Source: Phyto melanocephala (Eukaryota > Arthropoda > Insecta > Diptera > Rhinophoridae). From it: a stretch of 64,000 bases of DNA. Below the pieces are notes generated by a model. That model made no database searches. It was not told the DNA's origin and saw nothing but the letters and a program-made list of their open reading frames with translations. The stretch spans positions 135,314,533 through 135,378,532 of the forward strand of contig OW799233.1 in assembly GCA_941918925.1 (NCBI GenBank). Reading direction: 5' to 3'. Each line of letters starts with the position of its first letter. Positions within the stretch are counted from its first letter, which is position 1. Shown here piece by piece: positions 11,033-22,316 of the stretch. The position numbers and the translations under genes are program-made.

Positions 11033-13170
11033 TATACCCGCCACCAAAAAAATGGTGGGGGTGTATTCATTCCGTTTGTAACACATCGAAATATCATTTT
11101 AGACCCCATAGAGTATATACATTCTGAATCAGGGTTCGATTTAATGACGATCTAGCTATGTCCGTCCGTCTGTTGAAAGCACGATAGAGGTCGCACCGAA
11201 AAAGCTAGGGGGCTCAAATTTCGCCAGAATCTTTTTTATAGACAAGGTTTGTTTGGCATTGAAAATGGGCTAAATCGGAATATTAGGAAGAGAGTTATAG
11301 CTCGAAAAGCAAGAGTAGGTCGAAAAAACCGTGTCCTTTGAACATCGAATAAAATGGAATTGTGTCCAAACGCATTAACGTAGACTCATGAAACTCCGAA
11401 TATATATTTCCTGTGTAAAAACAATATCTTTCCCCGAAAACTATCTAAATCTATACATTAGAAGAGGAGTTATCGATCAAAATGTACGAAAATTTATACC
11501 GCACAGTGTATTTTTCGGTATATTTAAAAACAAAAACGTCATAAAAGCAACAAAATTGGATGTACGACTCTGAAATTTCGCACACTTTGCGCTTTGGTTA
11601 GACGCTTTTTTGTAACGGAAAATCAATGTGCCATGCCAACTTTTACGCCCACCTCCCATATAACGTTTTACCTAAAATTCATATAATTTCTCTATTAATA
11701 AAGATTTTGGAATAATAAAGGACTATATTAAAACATCTAAGTTGTACTTATTAGCAAGAACAACTTTGACACGCCTACTATTACGCCCACTTTTCACGTT
11801 ATCTACCGTTAATGAAATTTAAAAGCTCATAAAACCGCCAAAATTAGATGTCTTGTGATCAAATTTGCTGCGTGTATCCCATTAGGCAATATCATTACTG
11901 TGCCAGAAAATTAAGGCGCCACGCCCACTTTTACGCCCACCTCCCATATAACGTTTTACCTAAAATTCATATAATTTCTCTATTAATAAAGATTTTGGAA
12001 TAATAAAGGACTATATTAAAACATCTAAGTTGTACTCATTCGCAAAAACAACTTTGACACGCCTACTATAACGCCCACTTTTCACGTTATCTACCGTTAA
12101 TGAATGTTAAAAGCTCATAAAACCACCAAAATTAGAGGTATGATAATCAAATTCGCTACGTATATCCTTCTAATCAATGAAATTGTTGTGCCAAAAAGTT
12201 TAGGTGACACTCCCACTTTAACGCCTACCTCCCATATATCGGTTTACCTTAAATTCATGTAATTTTTCTATTGACAAAGTTTTTGGGAAAATAAAGGACT
12301 ATATTGAAATATCTAAGTTGTGTTTATTGACGCGCCTACTTTAACGCCCACTTTCATTGAAAGACTACATTTACAGAAGCATTTTAGTAGCATATCGAAG
12401 TTATAAAGGGTGGTTAAATTTTAGGGACCGATGTTGAATTTAAATAAAACACAAATTATTTAGGAAATTAATATCATTTGTTTTTGTAATTATAATATTT
12501 GTATGGTTCAATTGTGTGTTTAACAAAATATCGGCCAAATGCACCCCCCCCCCCCCATCCTTGGCACCTCTCTTCTATCTGATGGTCCAAATTTTCAATG
12601 ACAATGTTGATGTTGTTGGGCATGATGATGAGGCGAGGTTGACTGCTCTTTTGCCACACTATCGCAAAAACCAGCAGTGGTTCCCATTCAACGAACTAAG
12701 AAAGCATTCACAGATTTTCTAACATTTTGTACAGACCTGTTTTGCAGAAATTTAAATATTTTTTACAATTCTCCCGATTGTGGACGAATTTGAACGATTG
12801 TGTTGATCAAAAGAATTACGAAGTGCACAAAATGCATTTTGATTTAAACGCCTATTTTTTAAAAAAACCTGAATAACTTTAAAGCGTCGCTCACTTGCGT
12901 ATCTTTCCACGGATCAAATGGAGTAAGTTTGAGATTGAGAAATGTCAAATGAAATGCAGAAAACAAATTTGACGTCTAGGTGTAGTTCACCTTCAACATG
13001 GGCCCTTAACATTTAACCACCCTCTACAAAGAAAGTGATACATATTTTGTTATAAAGAGATTATTCTATAGCGATTAACAAAATAATAAATATTGTGCTT
13101 TAAATGTACACAAAATTGGTGGTGGGTATAAAAGATTCGGCACAGCCGAATATAGTGCTCTTACTTGTTT
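11033..13170 (+). mobile_element. DINE-1/INE-1-like element, family B, full length, interrupted by a mariner MITE
   Basis: 5' end TATACCCGCCACCA; 3' end TTGGTGGTGGGTATA, then the stem-loop ATTCGGCACAGCCGAAT and CTCTTACTTGTTT at about 13120-13170. The 15-bp ends are inverted repeats of one another. The interior holds three CACGCCCAC...CGCCCACCTCC blocks. A 619-bp mariner derivative sits at 12406-13024, at TA in the host sequence CGAAGTTATACAAAG. Non-coding. Confidence 0.85.
12406..13024 (-). mobile_element. Internally deleted mariner (MITE-like) in the DINE TA site
   Basis: Ends AAGGGTGGTTAAATTTTA and TAAATGTTAAGGG...CACCCTC are inverted, flanked by TA (12404-12405, 13025-13026). The minus strand retains the start context GTGGAAAGATACGCAAGTGAG and, near the other end, the transposase C-terminus (VIENLDHQIEER... 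then HLADILF-like residues), with the middle deleted. It is a deletion derivative of the 8883-10121 lineage. It contains a run of 13 C residues (12544-12556) where the parental element has a short G/C stretch. Confidence 0.85.
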
Positions 13171-13459
13171 TTATTTTAAAATAATGAAACATATGACCTT
13201 GAAAGCGCGAATTTAGGAAATTTATTGAAAAATAGAATATATCAAAAAGGCCGATTAAACAAAAATTTACTTTCAAAAAATGTTAAACTTAGCAACAAAA
13301 GTGCTAAAACGATAACACTGGCCATCACACATACATATGTACATATAATGCTGACAGTTCATTCAGCTGACTTCAAAAACATACGATTTTAAAACAAGGA
13401 AAATCTAGCAAGAAAACGATACATAATAAAGAGTATTCCAATACAACAAAATAGTAGTA
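13171..13459. other. Short intergenic segment before the pogo element
   Basis: AT-rich sequence with no recognisable gene between the 3' end of the DINE copy and the pogo terminal repeat. Confidence 0.4.
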
Positions 13460-15962
13460 CAGTAATACCTCGATTTACGTCGTCTCGATCTACGTTGTTT
13501 CGATTTGCGTCGTAAAACTTTTTGTTCCTTTCAGCTTCAATTTGCGTTTCTATTCGATTTGCGTCGCCTCTGTTGTTTATAAGTTATTAGTAAAAAAACA
13601 GGGGAATCCCAGTTTTTTATTTAAATGTTAATGAACACCTTTTATGTTTTTAGATGTGTGTAGCTTGTTCAATCTGCACGCATTATTATTTTGCTTGTCG
13701 GACTCACTGGAGTGAAATACATACATACATACATATACATATACTTATGTAGATATGAGCTCGAAAGATAAATTTCATAAAGTTTCTAGATCTCAAACAA
13801 AAAAGAAACGAAATGTTATTTCATTAAAAACCAAAATAGAAATTATTCGTCGTTATAACAACGGGGAAAAGGCTTTTGTTATTGCCAGTGCGATAGATCT
13901 TCCACCGACCACAGTAAGAACAATAATAAAAAATTCAGCTGAAATCCGGGAAAGTGCAAAGGCGGCTGGAGGTGGTTCTATGGAAACCACCAACAAAAAA
14001 CGACCAGTGGTAATGGAAAAAATGGAAAATGCACTAATACTGTGGATAAGGGACTTAGGTGAAAAAAATATTCCAGTAACTACATTAGTTATTCAAAGAA
14101 AAGCGATAAGTTTGTTTAACGATCTAAAATCTGACTCTGTGAACAATAAAGATATTTCCGATTTTTGTTGTAATGCTAGCAGAGGATGGCTCGATAAATT
14201 TAAAAAAACATCACAACTTCATAATATAAAAGTTGTCGGAGAATCTGCAAGTGCAGACAGTTATGCATCCAAAAGTTTTCCGCACAAATTCAAAAAAATT
14301 ATTGATGATTGTAAATACACGCCTCAGCAAGTTTTCAATGTCGACGAGACCGGACTTTTTTGGAAACGTATGCCAGGAAGAACATTTATATCGAAAGAGG
14401 AAGGATTAGCAGCCGGACCAAAGATTTCAAAGGATAGGCTTACGCTTTTGTTTGGTGGTAATGCTGCAGGAGACTTTAAGCTTAAGCCCTTGTTAGTATA
14501 TAAATCAGAAACACCAAAAGCTATGAAAAACGTTTACAAACAAACTCTTCCTGTAATTTGGATGCCTAACAAAAAAGCTTGGATGACTGCAAAACTCTTT
14601 AACGATTGGTTTAAGATATATTTTTGCCCTGAAATTAAAAAATATTGCGAAAGGAATAATCTGTCTTATAAAGCATTGCTTTTAATTGATAATGCTCCGG
14701 GCCACTCCATCAGTTTGAATAACATAAACGACAATATTAAAGTCGTATTTTTACCTCCCAATACCACGTCTCTTATTCAACCTATAGACCAGGGAATTAT
14801 CGCCGCATTCAAGAAATACTATTTACGACGAAGTTTAAACGACCTCATTGATGCAATCGACAAACAATCAGACAACAATGTTAAAAAAAATGATGCCGTC
14901 AGACAATTTTGGAAAAAATATGAAGTTATGCAAGCAGTAAACAGTATAAACGAAAGTTGGAAAGAAGTGTCTGCGTCGACAATGAGAAATGCTTGGGAAA
15001 ATATATGGCAGAATATACGCAGAAATTGTACGTTTGGGCCACACATTAGGTTTTTCTGATATTCAAGATTCCGATGTTGTTGATCACATTAATTTCGAGG
15101 GTGAACCGTTAACGAACTCGGAGCTATTTGCATTGACAAATCTTTCAAAACAACATAGTATAGAAGAACAAACTTCAGATATCGAAACTTGTGGAGATGA
15201 TTCTCAAATTCCATTGGCAAAACTGTCAGAAGCCTTTTCAAGCATTAATAAGGCTATGCAAATTTTTGAAGAATTTGATAAAAATTATGAAAGAGTTGAA
15301 TCGACAAAAAAATCAATAAATGCAAGCCTTAAATGTTACCGTGATCTGTACGAACAGAAAAAGTTGACCTTATCTCAGAAGCGAATTGATGCATTCTTTA
15401 AGCCGGTTTTATTTGAAACGCCAGTTATAAGCGAAAGAAGTACTGAAGATGATGACGTCGAAATGCTAATTTCTGAAATTCTTACCGAAAGTTCTTCAAA
15501 TAGTAATTCTAATGATTAATATGTATTCCTAACGTGCTTTAATTTAAGTACATACATACATACATATCGACTCATTAATAATATTGAATTTTCAAATTTT
15601 TATTATTATTTTTTTTACTTTTTACTTTTAAGTTTTGCATAAGTTTTTAATTCGTTTATAAATATATTTTTTTTATTCTTGAATTCTTGATATTTTTGTT
15701 TATGTTTACTTTAGATATTTATTTATTTTTTTTAACTGAGTTTTTTAGCCATTAATTTGCAATATTTTTTAAAATGTATTTTATTTGTGTAAAATTCTAC
15801 AATAAAAGACTGAATTACCTCTAATATTTAAGTTTCTTATTATGTACATATGTACGTATTAGTTGAACTTTAACTTATGAGCAATTCTAAATTCGACTTA
15901 CGTCGTTTTGATTAACGTCGTCAATTTCCGGAACAAATCACGACGTAAATCGAGGTATTACG
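13460..15962 (+). mobile_element. pogo/Tigger-type DNA transposon, about 2.5 kb, near intact
   Basis: Terminal inverted repeats read CAGTAATACCTCGATTTACG on the left and, reversed, CGTAATACCTCGATTTACG on the right. They are flanked by TA (13458-13459 and 15963-15964). A CA/CG start, TA duplication and CENP-B-like transposase define the pogo/Tigger group. Subterminal CGATTTGCGTCG-like repeats follow inside the left end (13485-13565) and CGACTTACGTCG at the right (15895-15920), probable transposase-binding sites. The length and nearly open coding region indicate recent activity. Confidence 0.93.
13755..15519 (+). pseudogene. pogo/Tigger transposase (CENP-B/DDE_1 type), one frameshift near the C-terminus
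   Basis: The first 434 codons (13755-15059) hold a psq/CENP-B N-terminal helix-turn-helix (residues about 20-65), a second CENP-B DNA-binding domain (about 85-165) and a DDE_1 catalytic domain (about 190-390). Catalytic aspartates lie in FNVDETGLFW, LLIDNAPGH and LIQPIDQGII; the second and third are 32 residues apart. The frame ends in a stop at 15059. A +1 frame that overlaps from 14989 is open to 15519 and continues the protein with an acidic, Ser/Asn-rich tail, so one indel in 14989-15059 (perhaps at the T run near 15050) splits a protein of about 590 residues. The tail has QKRIDAFF (15376-15399), a canonical PCNA-interacting box. Apart from this indel there is no stop. Sequencing error is possible. 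Confidence 0.9.
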
Positions 15963-18039
15963 TATAAACAAGACGATGGCCCATAACACCCCGAACACAC
16001 AAGCAGTATGTTTGGCAATTACTGCTACAGCAATTGTCAAATTCTATTGGCAACACAAGATATTAACGTGTGGACCGCATGTGGTAGAATACATATTTAG
16101 CAATAAATGTTATAATACATTTCTCAACCATAATGTTTTAAGACAAACTTTAACAAGCTTTAACTTTAAATTCAAATGGATTTTGACGGACGTTTTTTAT
16201 TTTAAAGAAAAAAAATTTTAAAGTAACTAAACAAGTGTATAAAAGAACGCTGCAAAATAATCACAAAAGATATTACTAAAGTTTTATTAAAAAACAATTC
16301 ATTTTATTTGCTGAAATTTTATGTTTTAAGATATTTACGTGTTCACAACCAACGTCATTCTGCCGGCGTTATTGCTTATTTTAAGTTATAAGCAATCGAT
16401 CACGTGCTCGGCAGTTTAGAAGATACTGACAACATCTGTCAAATCAGACATGAGCAAAGTGTTACCATTCAGAAAATAAGCACAAGTTGAAAAAAAACGT
16501 TAGATGGCGGAAACTTTATTTTAAGGAAAATAAGAAAACTCAATTAGAATATACATACATAAATAAAATAAAACGTTTCAAACGCAATTATGTAATAATG
16601 ATTGGCCAAGGTAAATACTGATTTTGTTACTTACAGATGCAAATATAACACATTTATCTCGAAGAATTTTAATGTCTTAACGTGGCGTATGAGCATCCTA
16701 TGTTCGCCTGGATTATTATTATTATTGTAAGAAATCCCTTAAAAAATTCAAAAAACATTGACGATACGTTTAGAAAAAATTTATTAATTGTTTTTTTTTA
16801 CATTAATAAAGTTAGTCCATTATTACATTAGACAAAAATACAAAAAATTCTGTTTACGTTTCCTTTTATTTGGGTAACTGACCTAAATTTCAGGTTTTTT
16901 CTACACATAATCCCTGTAAAAGCCCGAAATTCATTCGGAACTACATATGTATGTATCAAATCGCTAGCCAATACATCTTATTCAAGTCGAGCGGAATACT
17001 GACTGTACTCGCTAGAAACAACTAATTCTGCACTAGCTGAAACCATATAATGAAGTCTTACTGCTGAGAAACTAATGGAAAAAGGTTATTATCTAAAAAG
17101 AGGTTAAAGGCAGGTTGTTCTAATCCAATAGTGCCATTTTATTAGTTGACTTTTCCCTTTTTATTAAAGCATGCTTAGTAACTCACAATAGCAATCGCTT
17201 TAGTCGACTGAAATACACAATAAATTGACGTGTTTATCTGTTGGCAATTTTTAATCCAAAAAATACCAAAAAGTTATTCCCAAAACAATCAAAGCAGTAG
17301 ATGATGTAATATTTGAAAATGTCACTTCGTAACTTTTTTAATTTTTTACGAAATAATCCGTCAATGGTGTTGGCACAACCTGAATTTCATAGCAGATTTT
17401 TCAAATGCCCAATACTAACTTGACAAAAAGTAACACATTTATTCGCTAGCCTTCAATTGTATGGCACTCTGGCCGGCATAGAGCACTTATTCTGCTAAGA
17501 ATATCGCAACTGTGGCTGAAAATGTCGCAAAGGAGACTGAAGTATCGACCATGCGATGAGGTGGGTAATTTCGTATCAATCTGCCGGTTTTATACAGAAC
17601 TTTCATAATATACTAAATGTATACATACATATTTATATAATAGATACATAAATATACTAAAAGATGTTTCCTTACAAAAATCTGTGTCTTCTTACAAAAA
17701 TCTGTCAGTTGTTGTTTATTGACAACCAAAAACGTATGGGTAGGCATTGTGCTTTGCTCTAACGCTAAATTGACAAACATAAACAAGATTGTCAACATTG
17801 TGTTCTAAACAGTAATGTTTACTTGCGCTGTTTAATAAAACAAACTAAAAAAAAATTGTTATCAAATCACTGGATTGACCTGCTAAAATTTTATTTATTA
17901 CCTTTCCACAAATGCAAAATCAAGAAAAAAACATTTGTTTTGTAGTCAATAGGATTTCCAAATTGTAAAGCGTTATTTTGTTAAAAATGCGAGTACCTAT
18001 TGCCGGAAGTACTGACAACAAAATGTCGTTACATCATAC
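15963..18039. other. Long AT-rich interval without a convincing gene
   Basis: An 81-codon ORF at 15976-16221 has no recognisable family and begins at the pogo insertion edge, so it is probably chance. Near 17480-17560 the plus strand reads STYSAKNIATVAENVAKE, which resembles the SAENIAAVAESV linker of mariner transposases; only that piece is recognisable. Nothing else was identified. Confidence 0.4.
17480..17565 (+). pseudogene. Possible mariner transposase scrap
   Basis: One plus-strand frame reads AKNIATVAENVAKETEVSTMR, similar to the ENIAAVxxSVxEDxxxSxRRR linker between the DNA-binding and catalytic parts of DD41D mariners seen elsewhere here. No other domain is visible around it, so this is a weak call. 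Confidence 0.35.
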
Positions 18040-18047
18040 CGTATGGT

Positions 18048-18566
18048 CAAGGCAAATTCATTCAGGTGAAATTATCAGTCCAGCTGATGGGGAAACTTTT
18101 TGTCAAAATTAGTTGAATTTGCCTTATTAATGCAGTGAAGGAAAATGTGATTTTATTTATTTATTTATTTGATATCCTGCATAACAAGATTAATATCTTA
18201 AAACAACACAGGGTTACATATTATTAAAATTAAAGAAAACTGTTTACATTTACTAGACATCATTAATGAGCGAATATGTATAATATGAGCTGATATTAAG
18301 ATTTTGGAATCGTTATTAAACAATAAACTTACGTGTTCTTTTTTGATAATAAATGTGCTAAGTTAATGTATATTTGTTGCTTTTGCGTCATTAATAATGT
18401 GTTTCGAACATTTATGTACTTGTTTTAATCAAATTTTATTTTATTTAATATGTTAAAACAACTTTTCCATCCCTGATGTACGAATTGGCCTTAACATAAA
18501 ACATCCCCTCAAAAGTTGCTTTGTTGTATCAATTCGCCGTTGCATATACCTTATGGATATGCCTTG
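18048..18566. mobile_element. hAT-type MITE of the CAAGGCATATCC family, 8-bp duplication
   Basis: Left end CAAGGCAAATTCATTCAGGT, right end ACCTTATGGATATGCCTTG; perfect direct duplication CGTATGGT at 18040-18047 and 18567-18574. It is related to the elements at 32524, 32814 and 33303. A TTTA microsatellite lies at 18153-18170. No transposase is encoded; 8-bp duplications and CAAGG ends fit hAT. Confidence 0.88.
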
Positions 18567-18574
18567 CGTATGGT

Positions 18575-19495
18575 CATCAATTATGGGCGACTGTCACTTC
18601 ATGGATAAGGTAGCCGTATTGGCTTTATCTAATCGTTTATCGTTAATAATTTGCCTTCGGCTGTCTATCAAGATTTTCCTAAAATCTTTTACACTAAATA
18701 ACTTGCAATTTTACTTAGTTCAAAACATTGTCAATAGAACAAAAGTAAAGTTTTTAGTTTAGAATTAGAATTAAAAAAATACACGCGTTGATCTAAATTT
18801 CTATCGTCTACAATCTAGCTGAATTGTATTTACACTTAGTCTCTATTTACCTAAACTTTTGAATACAGTTTATTGTTAAGTTTTGGGATTTCCAAAAATT
18901 ATTACTTTTCTTTATCGTTAAAAATTTCATTTAACATCTGCAAATTAAAGCCTTTGTTTCTACTTTTTTTTTTAAATTCCGGTGTTTTAACTTTTTCGTT
19001 TGTTTAACAAAGACTAACACTGGTATTTAAAAACAATTGTTGTCATAAGAACATAAAAACAGCTTTTAAAGGACTTGTTAAGTCTAATAAAACTGTATTC
19101 ATAAACTATTATTTGTTTTAAATACCATTTTTAAACTCTTCTATTATTAAAAAAAAAAATTGCTTTGAATGTTCTGTAAATACGTTTAAAATATGTACAT
19201 AACTCTTATATATGTACATACATATATTTATATAGCATTTATACTGTTTCTAAGAGCGCAAAATGCTTTCTTTTGTTCTTTAATTTATAAAAATAAAAAT
19301 AAAGTATTTATTCAGCTAAAAATTGAAAAATTCACTAAAAATAATAAAATTAATAATTTAAACAAAAAAGTCTTAATGAATTTGATATGTATAAATTTTC
19401 ATAGAAGTTTATTTATTATTTAACTATTATTCAATTGATTTATTTTAAAACTCAATTTTATATTCACTTCTCAAATTCTACTGTTAAAGTACTGA
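18575..19495. other. Non-coding AT-rich interval, possible transcribed region of a heat-shock-type promoter
   Basis: No ORF of convincing coding character on either strand. It lies immediately downstream (minus strand) of the HSE/TATA cluster at 19490-19605, so it could be the body of a non-coding transcript. No splice pair or tandem repeat could be assigned with confidence. Confidence 0.35.
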
Positions 19496-19605
19496 TGCAA
19501 CTGACTGTGCTGGTCGACTATTTATAGTGGCAGTGCCATCAAACTGTGATATTTTGTAGCTTTCCACAAATGTGTGGAATATACGTTCGAGAATATTCTG
19601 GAAAC
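19490..19605 (-). promoter_or_regulatory. Heat-shock-type promoter: four-unit HSE, TATA box and initiator, facing minus
   Basis: Positions 19585-19604 read gTTCg aGAAt aTTCt gGAAa, four perfectly alternating heat-shock-factor pentamers. On the minus strand this is followed by CTATAAATAG (TATA at 19526-19519) and by two initiator-like TCAGT motifs with the A at 19502 or 19492, 24 and 34 bases from the first T of the TATA box. The order HSE-TATA-Inr is the layout of fly heat-shock genes. No heat-shock protein ORF follows on the minus strand, so the target is unknown: a non-coding transcript, or a gene lost by decay. Confidence 0.55.
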
Positions 19606-19898
19606 TACATAGAGGCCGTCACATTAAAATTGAAAAGTAGATGTTAATAATAAGTAATACATATGTAGGAAAAATAACTACACCCCTTAAGTACAAAATT
19701 TCGGCTGTGTATTAGTAAACATGTTAGTCGACCAACCAGCCAATGTTAAATATGAGCAAAACTACATTAAATTAAACGAATTAAAATGTTTATTTGTAAC
19801 AGTATGTTTTATGATGTTTCAGACTATATTTCAAAGCTAAAGGACCAAGTTTTATTGATTGCCAAGTTAAGCGGAAGTTATTCTTCTTATACTTACAT

Positions 19899-20156
19899 TA
19901 TATCTGTGGCCTGGAGCTAAAAGGGCCAATGTCAAAATAATTAATTTTGAGAAAATTGGAAATGATCTTAAACTTTTATAGGTGCTTTCATAGTGACATT
20001 GGCCAGCATTTCATTTATTAAGCTGTTCTGGGTTAAGTATGACTTTAGCTGTTTTACTGTAATGAAATAGAGCAAGAAAACAAATCTAATACAATGATTA
20101 ACTCAAAAGAGTAAAAAAATGACATTGGCCCTTTTAGCTGCAAGCCACAGATATAT
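19899..20156. mobile_element. Palindromic MITE-like element with about 36-bp inverted ends
   Basis: The left arm TATATCTGTGGCCTGGAGCT continues AAAAGGGCCAATGTCA (19899-19936). The right arm (20120-20156) is its reverse complement with two mismatches. The spacer is about 185 bp and non-coding. The target duplication is unclear because the arms end in TA-rich sequence. Class not determined. Confidence 0.7.
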
Positions 20157-20159
20157 TTT

Positions 20160-20720
20160 ATACATGCAACGAATATTTATGCATATGTATGTATATATTA
20201 TTTGTAAAATTTAAGTCGATAAATTCATAATCAAGTTACATCTTTATTCTTAGACTAAATTAGCTAACGGTCGGACATTAGACTTAAGTACTGTTTTTAG
20301 AATCACAACAAGCGCTTTAAGAGCTTTACTGGTCTTTTCTTATTGCAACAAGAAAAATATACGTAGATTTTTCTTTAAAAACGATCACTTGGAAAAGCAG
20401 CACATTAATTTATTTATAACTGTGGACTTTCGACAAAACATCTTAAGGTTAGATAGGATAATTTGCTAGGCTTTTCATCACTAAATTAAAAATTTTATGA
20501 AGAGATAGTTTTTTTTTCTGATAAGATTTTAAAATTGATTTAGGCGTCTTATGTCAAAGACCATAATTCACGTCTAGCTATTAACTACAAGTGCTTTCGC
20601 AACAAAAAGCATTAACTTTAATAAAATTTTTTTTAATGTCTTACGGCTATCCAACATTAATTATATTATTTTTTTCACAACCGTTTTCGTAAAGACTTAA
20701 TATTTTAGAAAGCAGGTAAA
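20160..20720. other. Intergenic, nothing recognised
   Basis: AT-rich DNA between the palindromic element and the next DINE copy; no coding, repeat or regulatory pattern was seen. Confidence 0.4.
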
Positions 20721-20836
20721 AAAAACCCATCACCAATTTTTTGTACTTTTATAACACAAAATGTATTATTTTGTTATCAACAGTAATCGCTATGGAATAA
20801 TCTCTTTATACTAAAATTTGTATTACTTTCTTTGTA

Positions 20837-21766
20837 ACGGGTGTTTTTTTACCGGGTTGTTTTTCGAATAGAGATAAAACTAGCATTTTGTGGTCAAATC
20901 TGGCAACTCTAATGTCATTTATGTTCAGTTTGGTTTGCCATTTCATCATGAACAGGTTGACAAAAGAACAACGCTTGCAAATCGTGCAAATTTATTTCGA
21001 AAATAACGGTTCAGTTCGCGAAGTTTTTTTTTTCAGTTTTTGTTCAGTGATGAGGCTCATTTTTGGTTGAATGGCTACGTCAACAAGCAAAATTGTCGCA
21101 TTTGGAGTGAAGAGAATCCACATGAGACCCTTGAGACGCCATTACATCCACAAAAACTGACTGTTTGGTGTGCTCTATGGGCTGGTGGAGTCATTGGGCC
21201 ATACTTCTTCCGAAATAATGCTGGAGAGGCAGTTACCGTTAATGGAGACCGGTATAGAGCCATGATAACCGACTATTTTGTTCCCGAATTGGATGGCATG
21301 AATGTGGATGAGTTGTGGTTCCAACAAGACGGCGCTACATGCCACACAGCGCACGCCACAATCGATTTATTGAAGGAAACATTCGATGAGCACATAATTT
21401 CGCGGAATGGACCTGTCAATTGGCCACCAAGATCGTGTGATTTGACACCATTGGATTATTTTCTTTGGGGATATGTAAAGTCGCTCGTCTACGCCAACAA
21501 AGCAGAAACGTTAGGGGAATTGGAAGCCAACATTCGTGGCGTTATTGCCGACATACGGCCCCATATGCTCGAAAAAGTGGTCAAAAATTGGACCTGTAGA
21601 ATTGGCTTTATTCGAGCCAGCCGCGGCGGCCACATGCCTGAAATCATATTTAAACATTAATGGCATAAAATTATCCTTCCAATAAAGCCAAATTGATGGT
21701 CATTAAAACGATTTTCTTGTGTTTTATTTCAATTCGAAGTTCTATACCACTGAAAAAAACACCCGG
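20837..21766 (+). mobile_element. Mariner (DD41D, rosa type) with internal deletion, in the DINE TA site
   Basis: Ends ACGGGTGTTTTTTT and AAAAAAACACCCGG, flanked by TA (20835-20836, 21767-21768). The length is 930 bp because about 120 codons between the helix-turn-helix and the catalytic core are missing. The terminal repeats differ from those of the 8883/12406/43747/50961 lineage, yet the insertion point is the same TA of the DINE sequence CGAAGTTATACAAAG. Confidence 0.9.
20949..21660 (+). pseudogene. DD41D mariner transposase, internally deleted, catalytic half open
   Basis: The N-terminus MNRLTKEQRLQIVQIYFENN (from 20949) is intact for about 28 residues, then jumps with a frame change at a T run (about 21022-21033) into the catalytic domain, which is open from 21040 to 21660 (206 codons). 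That half keeps all three aspartates: FSDEAHFWLNGY, QQDGATCHTA and TPLDYFLWG, the last two 41 residues apart, and the tail GGHMPEIIFKH. The DNA-binding domain is largely lost, so this copy cannot make a working transposase, though its catalytic half is undamaged. Confidence 0.88.
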
Positions 21767-22316
21767 TATAACTTCGATATGCTAGTTAAAAATTTTATTA
21801 AATTTATTCATACGATGAGACCTTAAGTATTTTTAAAATAAAAATTGTACTACTGACTCTTTTTTTACCACAATGTTGTACTTTTACGGAAACTGAAGGG
21901 CACAATTTGGTACCCACAGGATAAGATAAAGTGCGAGGTGGGCGTTAAAGTGGGCATGTCAAAGAAGTTTCTGCTAATAAATTCTACTTAGATATTTATA
22001 TATAGAATTCATTATTCCTTCAAAATCGTTGTCTATTATGTGAATTTCAAATAAATCGAAATGTAGGATATGGGCGTTAAAGTAGGCGTGTCACTTTAAG
22101 TTTTTAGAATTATCTTTATATTGACGAGAAATGTATATATGCGAAACTTCATCATATAATATACATAATTTCTGTCGATTTTAATTTTAAATTTCATTAC
22201 CAGTAGATTTTATGAGAAGTGGGCGTTGAAGTAGGAGTGTCAAAGTAGTTTCTTCTGATAAATTCAACTTAGATATAGAGTGATTTATTCTTTAAAAATC
22301 TTTGTCCATAGGGCGT

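Larger units (their letters stand above)
20722..22316 (-). mobile_element. DINE-1/INE-1-like element, family B, partial, split by a mariner
   Basis: Minus-strand copy. The 3' part (20722-20836) begins near AACCCATCACCAATTTTTTG and holds the ATAATCTCTTTATACTAAAA block; the stem-loop itself has eroded. After the mariner, homology resumes at TATAACTTCGATATGC (21769) and runs through GTGGGCGTTAAAGTAGGCG blocks to about 22316. The 5' half is missing. Confidence 0.75.

Noticed and set aside
15976..16221. 81-codon ORF just after the pogo element
   Set aside because: No recognisable domain, low-complexity end, and it starts at the transposon edge.
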